In this document: positions 37,728 to 46,089 of the stretch, piece by piece
Layout of the letters: each line of letters begins with the position of its first letter
Position numbering within the stretch: position 1 is the first letter of the stretch
Origin: Oribacterium sp. KHPX15
Lineage (GTDB): Bacteria; Bacillota; Clostridia; Lachnospirales; Lachnospiraceae
Length of the DNA stretch: 64,000 nt
Assembly: GCF_900107835.1 (NCBI RefSeq)
Contig: NZ_FNRG01000018.1
Span: 19,437 to 83,436, forward strand
Direction: 5' to 3'
Program-made: the position numbers and the translations under genes
The notes under the pieces: model-generated
Database searches by the model: none
Told to the model about the DNA's origin: nothing
Seen by the model: only the letters and a program-made list of their open reading frames with translations

Positions 37728-39008
37728 ATGAGCGAATACAGATTTGAAACATTACAGTTACACGTTGGACAGGAGCAGCCGGATCCGGCAACAGATGCCA
37801 GAGCGGTTCCCATTTACCAGACCACTTCCTATGTGTTCCGAAACAGCAAGCACGCAGCCGACAGATTTGGACTTGCGGATGCCGGCAATATCTACGGAAG
37901 ACTCACCAACTCCACACAGGATGTTCTCGAAAAGAGACTTGCTGCACTTGAGGGAGGAAGTGCTGCACTGGCGGTGGCCTCAGGCGCTGCAGCCATAACC
38001 TACACTATCGAAGCATTGGCAGCAAACGGTGGACATATAGTGGCACAGAAGACCATCTACGGTGGAAGCTACAACCTTCTGGCTCACACACTTCCACAGT
38101 ACGGCGTTGAGGCAACCTTCGTGGACGCACACAATCTTTCAGAGGTGGAGGGCGCCATAAAGGATAACACAAGAGCCATCTACCTTGAGACGCTCGGCAA
38201 TCCAAACAGCGACATCCCGGACATCGATGCCATCGCAGAAATCGCACACAAGCACGGACTTCCGGTCGTTGTGGATAATACTTTCGGCACGCCATATCTC
38301 ATCCGTCCTTTCGAGCACGGCGCCGATATCGTAGTACACTCCGCAACAAAGTTTATCGGAGGCCACGGAACAACACTTGGTGGTGTTATCATTGAGTCAG
38401 GAAAGTTCGACTACAAGGCAAGCGGAAAGTTCCCGAACATCACAGCTCCCAACCCGAGCTATCATGGAGTATCCTTCTATGATGTGGTAGGACCTGCAGC
38501 CTTCGTAACTTACATCCGTGCCATCCTCCTGAGAGACACGGGAGCAACCATTTCGCCTTTCAATGCTTTCCTTCTTCTTCAGGGAGTGGAGACATTGTCA
38601 CTTCGTCTCGACAGACATGCAGAGAATACAAAGAAGGTGGTTGAGTTCCTCTCAAAGCATCCGAAGGTTGAGAATGTAAACCATCCGTCTCTTCCGGATC
38701 ATCCGGATCATGAGCTCTACAAGAGATATTTCCCGAACGGCGGCGGATCCATCTTCACCTTCAATATCAAGGGCGGTCAGGAAGAAGCCTGGAAGTTCAT
38801 CGATAACCTTCAGATCTTCTCACTTCTTGCCAATGTTGCCGACGTAAAGAGTCTGGTTATCCATCCGGCTTCCACAACCCATTCACAGCTTTCAGAGGAA
38901 GAGCTGCTGGATCAGGGCATCAAGCCTAACACCATCAGACTTTCCATAGGAACAGAGCATATCGATGACATCATTGCAGATCTGGAAAAGGGATTTGCTG
39001 CGATATAG
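37728..39008 (+). CDS. metY: O-acetylhomoserine aminocarboxypropyltransferase (homocysteine synthase)
   Basis: PLP enzyme that makes homocysteine from O-acetylhomoserine and sulfide (426 aa). The PLP lysine is in [12 protein letters not shown] (about 207), with [18 protein letters not shown] at the N-terminus. The start MSEYRF (37728) has GAGGAG 9 nt upstream; the Met 17 codons earlier has none. No SAM riboswitch or T-box was seen in the long upstream gap, but repeat arrays of 54-bp period flank the gene on both sides. Confidence 0.94.
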   Translation: MSEYRFETLQLHVGQEQPDPATDARAVPIYQTTSYVFRNSKHAADRFGLADAGNIYGRLTNSTQDVLEKRLAALEGGSAALAVASGAAAITYTIEALAANGGHIVAQKTIYGGSYNLLAHTLPQYGVEATFVDAHNLSEVEGAIKDNTRAIYLETLGNPNSDIPDIDAIAEIAHKHGLPVVVDNTFGTPYLIRPFEHGADIVVHSATKFIGGHGTTLGGVIIESGKFDYKASGKFPNITAPNPSYHGVSFYDVVGPAAFVTYIRAILLRDTGATISPFNAFLLLQGVETLSLRLDRHAENTKKVVEFLSKHPKVENVNHPSLPDHPDHELYKRYFPNGGGSIFTFNIKGGQEEAWKFIDNLQIFSLLANVADVKSLVIHPASTTHSQLSEEELLDQGIKPNTIRLSIGTEHIDDIIADLEKGFAAI

Positions 39009-39016
39009 CCAGAACA

Positions 39017-39042
39017 CCCACCCGCATAGCGGGTGGGTTTAT
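39017..39042 (+). terminator. Terminator of metY
   Basis: CCCACCCGC-ATA-GCGGGTGGG followed by TTTATT, 8 nt after the stop. Confidence 0.88.
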
Positions 39043-39051
39043 TGTCACACA

Positions 39052-39357
39052 CTTGACCGCGAATCTATTATCTCGAAATTGAATCAATGTTCTCAGAGTA
39101 CATGCATGACTCAACTTATTGTAATGTCCATAGTGAGTCAAGTATCGTACATTGTTTCTTTGACCACAATTCTCATATTCTAAAATTGAGTCAATAATAT
39201 GGATGTAATTCCTTGACTCCAATTACAATATTAAATTGATATGAGTCAATTCCTGGGCTGTCATTATTTGACCACAAATCCTGCAAAATGAGATATGAAT
39301 CAACTCCCAGACTTATCAATGTTGACTTCAATTACAGTTATCTTCCGATGAGTCAAA
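39052..39357 (+). repeat. Array of six TTGAC...GAGTCAA dyads with 54-bp period
   Basis: TTGAC (or ATGAC) occurs at 39052, 39106, 39160, 39213, 39268 and 39322. The partner GAGTCAA or GAATCAA is at 39081, 39135, 39188, 39243, 39297 and 39350. Each unit is a dyad of about 35 nt followed by a 17-20-nt spacer. In several units CAATT/AATTG extends the dyad. The rest of the sequence differs between units. No gene fits in this 410-bp gap between metY and the convergent LysR gene. Confidence 0.75.
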
Positions 39358-39418
39358 CATAAAGTTTTATCAGAGTGTTTTGAGAAATGTTCTTAGAGAG
39401 ATAACACGGTGGGATTTC

Positions 39419-40324
39419 TCAAAGTTCCTTGTACTTCATCAATTCCTCAATATAAGCCTTGCCATACACCGACATAACGCTGCCTTTTCTCACGATGTAT
39501 CCGATGACCAGCGGATCCTCTTCCTTGAGCTTTATGGAAACCATACCTCGCAAAACTGCATCATCCTCCGAGAGCATTCCGCATCCCACAGAGTAGCCCT
39601 GGAGTCTCTCTATGATTTCCATGGTGGTGGCCCTGTCGTCGGACTTTATCATCTTCTTAAAGTCATAATCCGCCATGGCTTCTTCCGTCAGATAAAAGTT
39701 ACTGTCGTCACTCTGATCAAAGGAAACGCAGGGGTAGTCGGAAAGCTCCTCCAGGGAGATTTCCTTTCTTCCCGCAAACTTGTGGTTTTCCCAGACATAA
39801 GCATATGTTTCTCTCTGCATGAGCGGCGTAAATTCAAGGTTGTATTCCTTGAACAGCTTCTTTATGATACTTTCATTGGAACCGGAAAAAGATATGATAC
39901 CAATCTCGCTTTTCATTGTCCTTACATCTTCAAGTACATCCCTGGTTTTCGTCTCATGAATGGCAAAAACATATTTGTCCGGATCGAAGGCCTTTATCAC
40001 ATCCGTAAATGCTTTTATGGCGAAATTGTAGTGCTGGCTTGATACGGAAAACCGCTCCTTGTCGCTGTCCCTGGACAAAAATCTGTCCTCCAGTATTTCG
40101 TACTGTGCCAATGCCTTCTTCGCATAGGCAACAAACTCCCGTCCCTCATCCGTAAGAGATATACCCTTGTTGGTTCTCTCAAATATCAGTATCCCTAGCT
40201 CTGTTTCAAGATCACCTATACTCGTGGAAAGCGCAGGCTGCGATACAAAAAGTTTCGTGGCAGCCTCCCTCATGGAGGAAGATGCTGCCGTTTCAAGCAC
40301 ATATCTGATCTGAGTGATGTTCAA
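39419..40324 (-). CDS. LysR-type transcriptional regulator (TTG start)
   Basis: About 301 residues: N-terminal helix-turn-helix (SMREAATKLFVSQPALSTSI) and effector domain. The best start is TTG at 40324 (MNITQIRYV), with AGGAGGG 8 nt upstream; the ATG at 40393 lies inside a hairpin element with no ribosome site. It follows rrf2 on the same strand, and hairpin copy F lies just before its ribosome site. The effector domain resembles LysR proteins of sulfur and amino-acid metabolism, and it neighbours metY and nifSU, but its targets are unknown. Confidence 0.85.
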   Translation of the reverse strand: MNITQIRYVLETAASSSMREAATKLFVSQPALSTSIGDLETELGILIFERTNKGISLTDEGREFVAYAKKALAQYEILEDRFLSRDSDKERFSVSSQHYNFAIKAFTDVIKAFDPDKYVFAIHETKTRDVLEDVRTMKSEIGIISFSGSNESIIKKLFKEYNLEFTPLMQRETYAYVWENHKFAGRKEISLEELSDYPCVSFDQSDDSNFYLTEEAMADYDFKKMIKSDDRATTMEIIERLQGYSVGCGMLSEDDAVLRGMVSIKLKEEDPLVIGYIVRKGSVMSVYGKAYIEELMKYKEL

Positions 40325-40347
40325 TTTGTATACCCTCCTATACAGAC

Positions 40348-40387
40348 CATCGGGGACAGCTCTCGCGGTTGAGAACCGTCCCCGATG
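40348..40387. repeat. Dispersed GC-rich hairpin element, copy F
   Basis: CATCGGGGAC..GCTCTCG-CGGTTGAGAACCGTCCCCGATG. It sits between the rrf2 stop (40398) and the lysR ribosome site (about 40336-40342), so it could separate the expression of the two genes. Confidence 0.75.
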
Positions 40388-40397
40388 TTGCATTTTT

Positions 40398-40793
40398 TCA
40401 CATTAAGTCTTTTAACGTTTTCGATCCGAGATAATCCCTTATAACTCGATTCAGTCCTTCCCAGAATCCGATGGTCTTGCAGGTTGATCTTCTGTCGCAT
40501 TCGGCTGCACCCTTTGCAAGACAACTCACAGGCTCAAGTTCCTTTTCGGTAAGCTCAAGTATCTCGATGATCCTGTATTCCTCAGGCTTTCTGGTCAGCC
40601 GGTAGCCGCCGCCTTTTCCCTGCAGTCCTGTAATGAGTCCGTTCTTTGTCAGAGGCGGCAAAATCTGCTCCAGATATTTAAGAGACAGCCCCTGCCTCTC
40701 AGCCACATCCTTCATGGGCACATAACCATCCCCCTGGGTCAATGCTATGTCCAGCATAACCCTTAAAGCATAACGTCCTCTTGTCGAGATCAT
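40398..40793 (-). CDS. Rrf2 family regulator (IscR/CymR-like)
   Basis: 131-residue winged-helix repressor: MISTRGRYALRVMLDIALTQ start, recognition region VAERQGLSLKYLEQILPPL. Three cysteines (SCLAKGAAEC, STCKTIGFW; about 95, 104, 110) are spaced as in the Fe-S-ligating IscR group. It lies downstream of nifS-nifU on the same strand, so it probably senses Fe-S or cysteine status and controls them. A dyad operator candidate lies 93-120 bp upstream of its start. Confidence 0.9.
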   Translation of the reverse strand: MISTRGRYALRVMLDIALTQGDGYVPMKDVAERQGLSLKYLEQILPPLTKNGLITGLQGKGGGYRLTRKPEEYRIIEILELTEKELEPVSCLAKGAAECDRRSTCKTIGFWEGLNRVIRDYLGSKTLKDLM

Positions 40794-40885
40794 AAAAGTC
40801 CTCCGTTCCTCTTGCGATCATCAGCCCTTTGAAGTTTTACTCCACGAGGAACTGATGCCACAAATACTAACACTTCATTTCCTGC

Positions 40886-40913
40886 TAATGTCTACGTACC
40901 GACGTAAACATTA
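40886..40913. promoter_or_regulatory. Dyad operator candidate upstream of rrf2
   Basis: TAATGTCTACGT / ACGTAAACATTA, 11 of 12 positions symmetric around a 4-bp centre. It lies in the 223-bp gap between nifU and rrf2. Confidence 0.45.
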
Positions 40914-41016
40914 ACCTGCACAGGGGCAATAAAGCATCAGTCTGTTCCGGCACTTTATTCTCCTCATCTATAAACGCATGTTTTTCGCCGTTTATCTCTG
41001 ACATTCAGATGCTGAT

Positions 41017-41481
41017 CTAATCTGCTCCCTGCATCTCATAGAACTCTTCCGTCTCGTCGATGTCATTGACAGGCGGTTTAAGTCCCTCTATCTTTATACC
41101 ATTTTTTTCGGCATAATCCCATAATGCAGCGTGAATTGCCTGCTCGGCAAGGAGTGAACAGTGTACCTTAACGGGTGGAAGTCCGTCCAGCGCCTCCATA
41201 ACTGCCTTGTTGGTGACTTCCAGAGCTTCCTGCACAGTCTTACCCTTAACAAGCTCTGTTGCCATGGAACTGGTAGCAATTGCAGCACCGCAGCCGAAGG
41301 TCTTGAACTTGGCATCCCTGACCACCTGATTCTCGTCGATGTCGAGATACATTCTCATGATATCTCCGCACTTGGCATTACCCACTGTGCCCACACCTGC
41401 GGCTTCCTCTATCTCCCCCACATTTCTCGGATTTGAGAAATGATCCATTACCTTTTTGCTGTATTCTGTTACCTGGCTCAT
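41017..41481 (-). CDS. nifU: Fe-S cluster assembly scaffold NifU/IscU
   Basis: 154-residue scaffold on which [2Fe-2S]/[4Fe-4S] clusters are built. The three ligand cysteines are in GNAKCGD (about 36), TFGCGAA (about 61) and VHCSLLAEQA (about 104). The C-terminal 20 residues are an acidic extension. The start overlaps the nifS stop by 4 nt (ATGA type), so the two are translationally coupled. Confidence 0.95.
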   Translation of the reverse strand: MSQVTEYSKKVMDHFSNPRNVGEIEEAAGVGTVGNAKCGDIMRMYLDIDENQVVRDAKFKTFGCGAAIATSSMATELVKGKTVQEALEVTNKAVMEALDGLPPVKVHCSLLAEQAIHAALWDYAEKNGIKIEGLKPPVNDIDETEEFYEMQGAD

Positions 41482-42671
41482 GCGCTGGCCTCCTTATTTT
41501 TCTTTACAAAATCTTCGTACAGTGGTGACATCATTCTGAGTCTGCCCACTATCTGCTTTAAGCTTTCAACAACGTAGTCGATATCTTCCTCGGTGGTGTC
41601 CTTTGATAATGTTAATCTCAGGGAACCGTGTGCTATCTCGTGAGGAAGACCGATGGCCAGAAGCACGTGAGACGGATCCAGGCTTCCGGAAGTACATGCG
41701 GAACCCGAGGAGGCACAGATGCCCTTCTGGTCAAGCATGATAAGAAGTGACTCTCCCTCGATGAATCTGAAACAGAAATTTACGTTGTTGGACAGTCTGT
41801 TTGTGAGATCTCCGTTTACACGGGTGTATGGAATCTCGGCTGTCACCCCTGCGATCAGCTTGTCCCTAAGCCTGCTCTCGTAAGCACGGGTCTCTTCCAT
41901 ATCTCTTACAGCAATCTCTGTCGCCTTTGCAAAGCCGATAATGCCGGCGGCATTGGTTGTACCCGCACGCTTTCCTGATTCCTGTGCTCCGCCGTGGATC
42001 AGGTTTGTGATCTTCACACCTTTTCTTATATAAAGAAGACCGATGCCCTTAGGGCCATTTATCTTGTGGCCGCTTGCGGACATAAGGTCAATGTTCATTT
42101 CATTAACATCTATGGGAAGATGTCCGAAGGCCTGAACCGCATCTGTATGGAAATAGATGCCGTGTTCATGTGCAATTCTTCCGATTTCCTTTATGGGTTC
42201 AACAGTACCGATCTCATTATTTGCGAACATCACGGAAATGAGGATGGTTGTGGGTCTGATGGCCTTCCTGAGGTCTTCGACATTAACAAGACCCTTATCA
42301 TCAACAGGGAGATAGGTGATCTCGAAGCCCCTCTTCTCCAGGAATTCGCAGGTATGAAGAACCGCATGATGCTCGATCTGTGTGGTGATAATGTGGTTGC
42401 CCTTTTCACGGAGAGCATCCGCAACACCCTTTATGGCCCAGTTATCCGACTCGCTGCCGCCTCCGGTAAAATATATCTCCTTCTCGCTTGCACCTATGGT
42501 TTTTCCGATAGAGGCTCTCGCTTCAGCCACCTTCTCGGCGATCTTTCCGGAAAACTCATAGGCACTTGAAGGATTTCCAAACTGCTCACAAAAATACGGC
42601 TCCATGGCGTCAAACACTTCCTGAGTGACCCGTGTAGTCGCAGCATTATCCATATAAATATATTTAGACAT
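41478..42671 (-). CDS. nifS: Cysteine desulfurase NifS/IscS
   Basis: PLP enzyme that takes sulfur from cysteine for Fe-S clusters. It shows the start YMDNAATTRV, PLP lysine in SGHKINGPKGIG (about 202) and catalytic Cys in the mobile loop SSGSACTSGSLDPSHVL (about 322). 397 aa is normal for the NifS form. A strong promoter precedes it at 42707-42735. First gene of the nifS-nifU-rrf2-lysR strand. Confidence 0.95.
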   Translation of the reverse strand: MSKYIYMDNAATTRVTQEVFDAMEPYFCEQFGNPSSAYEFSGKIAEKVAEARASIGKTIGASEKEIYFTGGGSESDNWAIKGVADALREKGNHIITTQIEHHAVLHTCEFLEKRGFEITYLPVDDKGLVNVEDLRKAIRPTTILISVMFANNEIGTVEPIKEIGRIAHEHGIYFHTDAVQAFGHLPIDVNEMNIDLMSASGHKINGPKGIGLLYIRKGVKITNLIHGGAQESGKRAGTTNAAGIIGFAKATEIAVRDMEETRAYESRLRDKLIAGVTAEIPYTRVNGDLTNRLSNNVNFCFRFIEGESLLIMLDQKGICASSGSACTSGSLDPSHVLLAIGLPHEIAHGSLRLTLSKDTTEEDIDYVVESLKQIVGRLRMMSPLYEDFVKKNKEASA

Positions 42672-42706
42672 AATCTGTGTTCCTTTCTCCTAGCTGTATG
42701 GTAGGT

Positions 42707-42735
42707 ATTATAGTTATAATTTCCTACTTAGTCAA
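42707..42735 (-). promoter_or_regulatory. Promoter of nifS with overlapping CCTA...TAGG dyad
   Basis: Minus strand TTGACT, 17-bp spacer, TATAAT, a near-consensus sigma-A promoter. CCTATTGACTAAGTAGG around the -35 is a dyad resembling Rrf2/IscR-type sites, so Rrf2 repression here is plausible. Confidence 0.65.
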
Positions 42736-42759
42736 TAGGTTTTACATCCGTCGGGGACG

Positions 42760-42882
42760 GTTATTGCCGCTTCTGATTATACCGAAGCAAATGACGCCGA
42801 TAATGAACATATGAATATTGAGGGACACAGGGCTTTTGCTGAAGCGGTATATAAAAAACTAAAGGAAATGAAAGTGGCCTGA
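42760..42882 (+). pseudogene. C-terminal remnant of an SGNH/GDSL hydrolase
   Basis: An open frame without start encodes about 40 residues ending at TGA 42880-42882. The segment DADNEHMNIEGHRAFAEAV matches the Asp-x-x-His block V and last helix of cytoplasmic SGNH hydrolases. It lies between two partial hairpin-element sequences (CGTCGGGGACGGTT at about 42749 and copy G after it). The rest of the gene is gone. Confidence 0.6.
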
Positions 42883-42894
42883 TGCCGGAAATCC

Positions 42895-42941
42895 ATCTGT
42901 GGATATTTCTCGCCGGCGAGAACCGTCCCGGATAACCCGGT
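42895..42941. repeat. Dispersed GC-rich hairpin element, copy G (partial)
   Basis: TTTCTCGCCGGCGAGAACCGTCCCGG retains the core but its outer arm pairs poorly. It ends just before the ribosome site of the DNA alkylation repair gene. Confidence 0.6.
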
Positions 42942-42957
42942 TTTGAGAGGTGTAAAG

Positions 42958-43671
42958 ATGACTCATGATCAAATTGTTAAAGATATACAGTCAGAGCTGT
43001 TTTCAAGACAGGATCTGTCCTACCGAGAAATGCAGGTAAAGATCATTCCAAACATAGAGGCTGACTCTATAATAGGTGTGAGGACACCGGAACTCAGAAA
43101 GCTTGCAAAGGAGCTTGTAAAACGAGCGGATATTCAGGAGTTTCTGAACGATCTCCCTCACAGATATTTTGATGAAAACCAGCTGCATGCCTTTATCATT
43201 TCTGAGATAAAAGATTATGAACAGTGCATTTCGGAAGTAGAGCGTTTCCTTCCCTTTGTAAATAACTGGGCTACCTGTGACCAGCTATCACCTAAAGTGT
43301 TTAAGAAACACCGTCCGGAGCTACTAAAAAAGATAAAACAGTGGATTGGAGCAGAGACAACCTATACCATAAGATTTGGCACAGGCATGCTGATGCAGCA
43401 TTTCCTTGATGAAGACTTCGACCCGTCTTATCCTGAACTGGTGGCAGTTGTGCGATCCGAAGAGTATTACGTCAACATGATGATAGCCTGGTATTTTGCC
43501 ACAGCTCTCGCAAAGCAATACGAAACTGTACTGCCATTTATTGAAAATCATAGGCTTGATACCTGGACACACAATAAAGCTATACAAAAATCAGTAGAAA
43601 GCTATCGCATTACCCCCGACCAAAAGGAGTATCTGAAAAGTTTGAAAATAAAAAACAATAGAAATAAATAA
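42958..43671 (+). CDS. AlkD-like DNA alkylation repair protein
   Basis: HEAT-repeat DNA glycosylase family that removes N3/N7-alkylated purines without base flipping. NNWATCDQLSPK holds the Trp and Asp expected of the AlkD site, and WYFATALAKQYE and LDTWTHNKAIQKSVES are the later conserved repeats. Start at 42958 (MTHDQIV) has AGAGGTG upstream; the Met five codons before does not. 237 aa is typical. Confidence 0.9.
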   Translation: MTHDQIVKDIQSELFSRQDLSYREMQVKIIPNIEADSIIGVRTPELRKLAKELVKRADIQEFLNDLPHRYFDENQLHAFIISEIKDYEQCISEVERFLPFVNNWATCDQLSPKVFKKHRPELLKKIKQWIGAETTYTIRFGTGMLMQHFLDEDFDPSYPELVAVVRSEEYYVNMMIAWYFATALAKQYETVLPFIENHRLDTWTHNKAIQKSVESYRITPDQKEYLKSLKIKNNRNK

Positions 43672-43704
43672 ATCCATCGAAAAGACCCGGGAAGGAGAAG
43701 TACT

Positions 43705-44451
43705 ATGAAAATAAAAGGATTGCTTTTTATATGTGTGGCTGCGATGACACTGGCCATCTCAGGCTGCGGTCAAAAAGAACAGAAAAATGTTGATTACTTC
43801 AATCCGGATACCCTGGGATTCACTGTGCCCAAAGAAGCATCCCTCGATGATTTTACCTGGTGCTTCACTCCGAAGTCCTATGACAAAAGTAATGATGTGG
43901 TTTTTACAGACCCTTATGCTGTAGACGGAATATGGGAGTTTGCCACCTGGCATAAAGATAACAAGAAATCCGGCTATGTAAAGGATGTTTACTGGATGAA
44001 CATCAAAATAGAGAAAAAAGGAAAATCCGGTATTCAGTCCAACGAGAATGTTGACCCGGGCGTGGCTGCAGACGTGTATGGATACCAGGCTTTCAAGAAC
44101 AGCGATGAAGCAAAGTCTGCCGGTCTTTCGGGAAGTGATACTGCATCAAAGCTTCTTGAGGCCATGGATAATCTTTATGGAGATGTGCCCTGCCACGTAA
44201 CTATCATTCATGCCGGAAGAGAGGATGAAAACGGCAGCTGGAGTGAGATAAAGACCGAGAAGCCCATAGAGTTTGAAGGGAAATATTATCCCGAACACCA
44301 GATTCTGAAGGTTGAGGACTCCAAGGGACACGTTATCATGTGTAACGATTTCGTGGATAACGGATCTGAGCAGCATGCTACCGCCACCTATGAAGTTTCA
44401 AAAAAGGATTTCATTTTGAATGGTATAGGCGGACTGTACAGAGCGGATTAG
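43705..44451 (+). CDS. Lipoprotein of unknown function (248 aa)
   Basis: Not recognised beyond a clear lipoprotein signal (AAMTLAISGCGQK) and ribosome site AAGGAG. The mature part has mixed alpha/beta composition with aromatic residues (FTWCFTPKSYDKSND). No transmembrane segment after the signal. It follows the AlkD-like gene by 33 nt and may share its transcript. Probably surface-exposed. Confidence 0.7.
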   Translation: MKIKGLLFICVAAMTLAISGCGQKEQKNVDYFNPDTLGFTVPKEASLDDFTWCFTPKSYDKSNDVVFTDPYAVDGIWEFATWHKDNKKSGYVKDVYWMNIKIEKKGKSGIQSNENVDPGVAADVYGYQAFKNSDEAKSAGLSGSDTASKLLEAMDNLYGDVPCHVTIIHAGREDENGSWSEIKTEKPIEFEGKYYPEHQILKVEDSKGHVIMCNDFVDNGSEQHATATYEVSKKDFILNGIGGLYRAD

Positions 44452-44602
44452 CCAAAATGAGCTCCTGCTGCACATCATCCATAGGAATCAAGTCTGGTTA
44501 TAACAGACATGCCTTTCTATTCCTGTTTTTTGTTGCGAATGAGGTAATTCTTCAAAAAAAGTGTATAATTATAGAAACAGAAAACATTGGAGGAAACCGC
44601 AC

Positions 44603-45982
44603 ATGAGCTACGATGAGAAAATTCCTTATAAAATCTATCTGAGCGAGGATGAGATTCCAAAGCAGTGGTACAACGTAAGAGCCGATATGAAGAACAAGCC
44701 GGCTCCGCTTCTTAACCCGGCTACACTTAAGCCTATGGGCTATGAAGATCTTCGCCCGGTATTCTGCGATGAACTCATAAAACAGGAGCTTGATGATACA
44801 ACCGCATACATTGACATTCCGGGTGAAATACTGGATTTCTACAAGATGTACAGGCCGTCTCCTCTTGTAAGAGCTTATTGTCTTGAGAAGGCTCTGGACA
44901 CTCCCGCAAAGATCTACTATAAGTTTGAGGGTAATAACACAAGCGGAAGCCACAAGCTGAATTCAGCCATCGTCCAGGCATACTATGCAAAGAAGCAGGG
45001 GCTTAAGGGCGTAACCACAGAGACCGGTGCAGGACAGTGGGGAACAGCATTATCCATGGCTTCAGCATACTTCGGAATAGACTGTAAGGTTTACATGGTA
45101 AAGGTTTCCTATGAGCAGAAGCCCTTCAGACGTGAAGTAATGCGTACCTACGGTGCAAGTGTTACACCATCACCTTCCATGGAAACAGAGATTGGAAGAA
45201 AGATCAATGCTGAGCACCCGGGCACAACCGGAAGCCTTGGCTGCGCTATATCGGAAGCTGTTGAGGTTGCGACAAAGACAGATGGTTACAGATATGTTCT
45301 CGGAAGTGTTCTGAACCAAGTTCTGCTTCACCAGACGGTAATAGGACTTGAGGCAAAGGCTGCCCTTGAGAAATACGGCGTGAAGCCTGATGTGATCATT
45401 GGCTGCGCAGGCGGCGGATCAAACCTCGGCGGTCTCATTTCTCCGTTTATGGGCGAGAAGATAAGAGGCGAGCAGGATTACAGAATTGTTGCGGTTGAGC
45501 CTGCAAGCTGCCCAAGTTTTACAAGAGGAAAGTTTGCTTACGACTTCTGCGATACCGGAATGGTATGCCCTCTTGCCAAGATGTATACATTAGGAAGCAA
45601 CTTCATACCGTCCGCAAGCCATGCAGGAGGACTCCGTTATCATGGAATGAGCCCGATCCTGTCACAGCTTTATCATGATGGTCTCATGGAAGCCATTTCC
45701 GTTGAGCAGACCTCTGTATTTGCGGCAGCACAGCAGTTCGCAAGAGTTGAGGGAATCCTTCCTGCCCCTGAGAGCAGCCATGCAATCAGAGCTGCTATTG
45801 ATGAAGCTCTAAAGTGCAAGGAGACCGGCGAGGAGAAGACCATTCTCTTTGGTCTCACCGGAACCGGATACTTCGATATGGTAGCTTACCAGAAGTTCAA
45901 TGACGGCGAAATGAGTGACTATATCCCTACTGATGATGAGCTTCAGAAGAGTTTTGAGAGATTACCAAAGGTTGATCTTTAA
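44603..45982 (+). CDS. trpB2: Tryptophan synthase beta-like protein, TrpB2 type
   Basis: PLP enzyme joining indole and serine, stand-alone type. GNNTSGSHKLNSA holds the PLP Lys (about 118), TETGAGQWG and GCAGGGSNLGGL bind substrate and phosphate. The N-terminal extension and 459 aa length are typical of TrpB2, not of TrpB1 that pairs with TrpA. Start MSYDEKI (44603) has GGAGG 9 nt upstream. No other trp gene is near, so indole salvage or serine deamination are possible roles. Confidence 0.9.
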   Translation: MSYDEKIPYKIYLSEDEIPKQWYNVRADMKNKPAPLLNPATLKPMGYEDLRPVFCDELIKQELDDTTAYIDIPGEILDFYKMYRPSPLVRAYCLEKALDTPAKIYYKFEGNNTSGSHKLNSAIVQAYYAKKQGLKGVTTETGAGQWGTALSMASAYFGIDCKVYMVKVSYEQKPFRREVMRTYGASVTPSPSMETEIGRKINAEHPGTTGSLGCAISEAVEVATKTDGYRYVLGSVLNQVLLHQTVIGLEAKAALEKYGVKPDVIIGCAGGGSNLGGLISPFMGEKIRGEQDYRIVAVEPASCPSFTRGKFAYDFCDTGMVCPLAKMYTLGSNFIPSASHAGGLRYHGMSPILSQLYHDGLMEAISVEQTSVFAAAQQFARVEGILPAPESSHAIRAAIDEALKCKETGEEKTILFGLTGTGYFDMVAYQKFNDGEMSDYIPTDDELQKSFERLPKVDL

Positions 45983-46033
45983 TAAAGGAATATATCCGGG
46001 ATTTGAACTTAAACTCAATCCATAATTAAAAAA

Positions 46034-46079
46034 AGCGTCAGATTCATGATCCTTCGATCATAAGCTGACGCTCTTTTTT
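46034..46079. terminator. Bidirectional terminator between trpB2 and the GH13 gene
   Basis: AGCGTCAG / CTGACGCT with an inner ATGATC-CTTC-GATCAT stem. A-run on the left and T-run on the right. Confidence 0.88.
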
Positions 46080-46089
46080 TATCTCACAG

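Noticed and set aside
39052..39357. CRISPR array with 35-nt repeats and 19-nt spacers
   Set aside because: The period is regular, but the repeats are too diverged; only 5-7-nt half-sites are constant. No cas gene is in the window.
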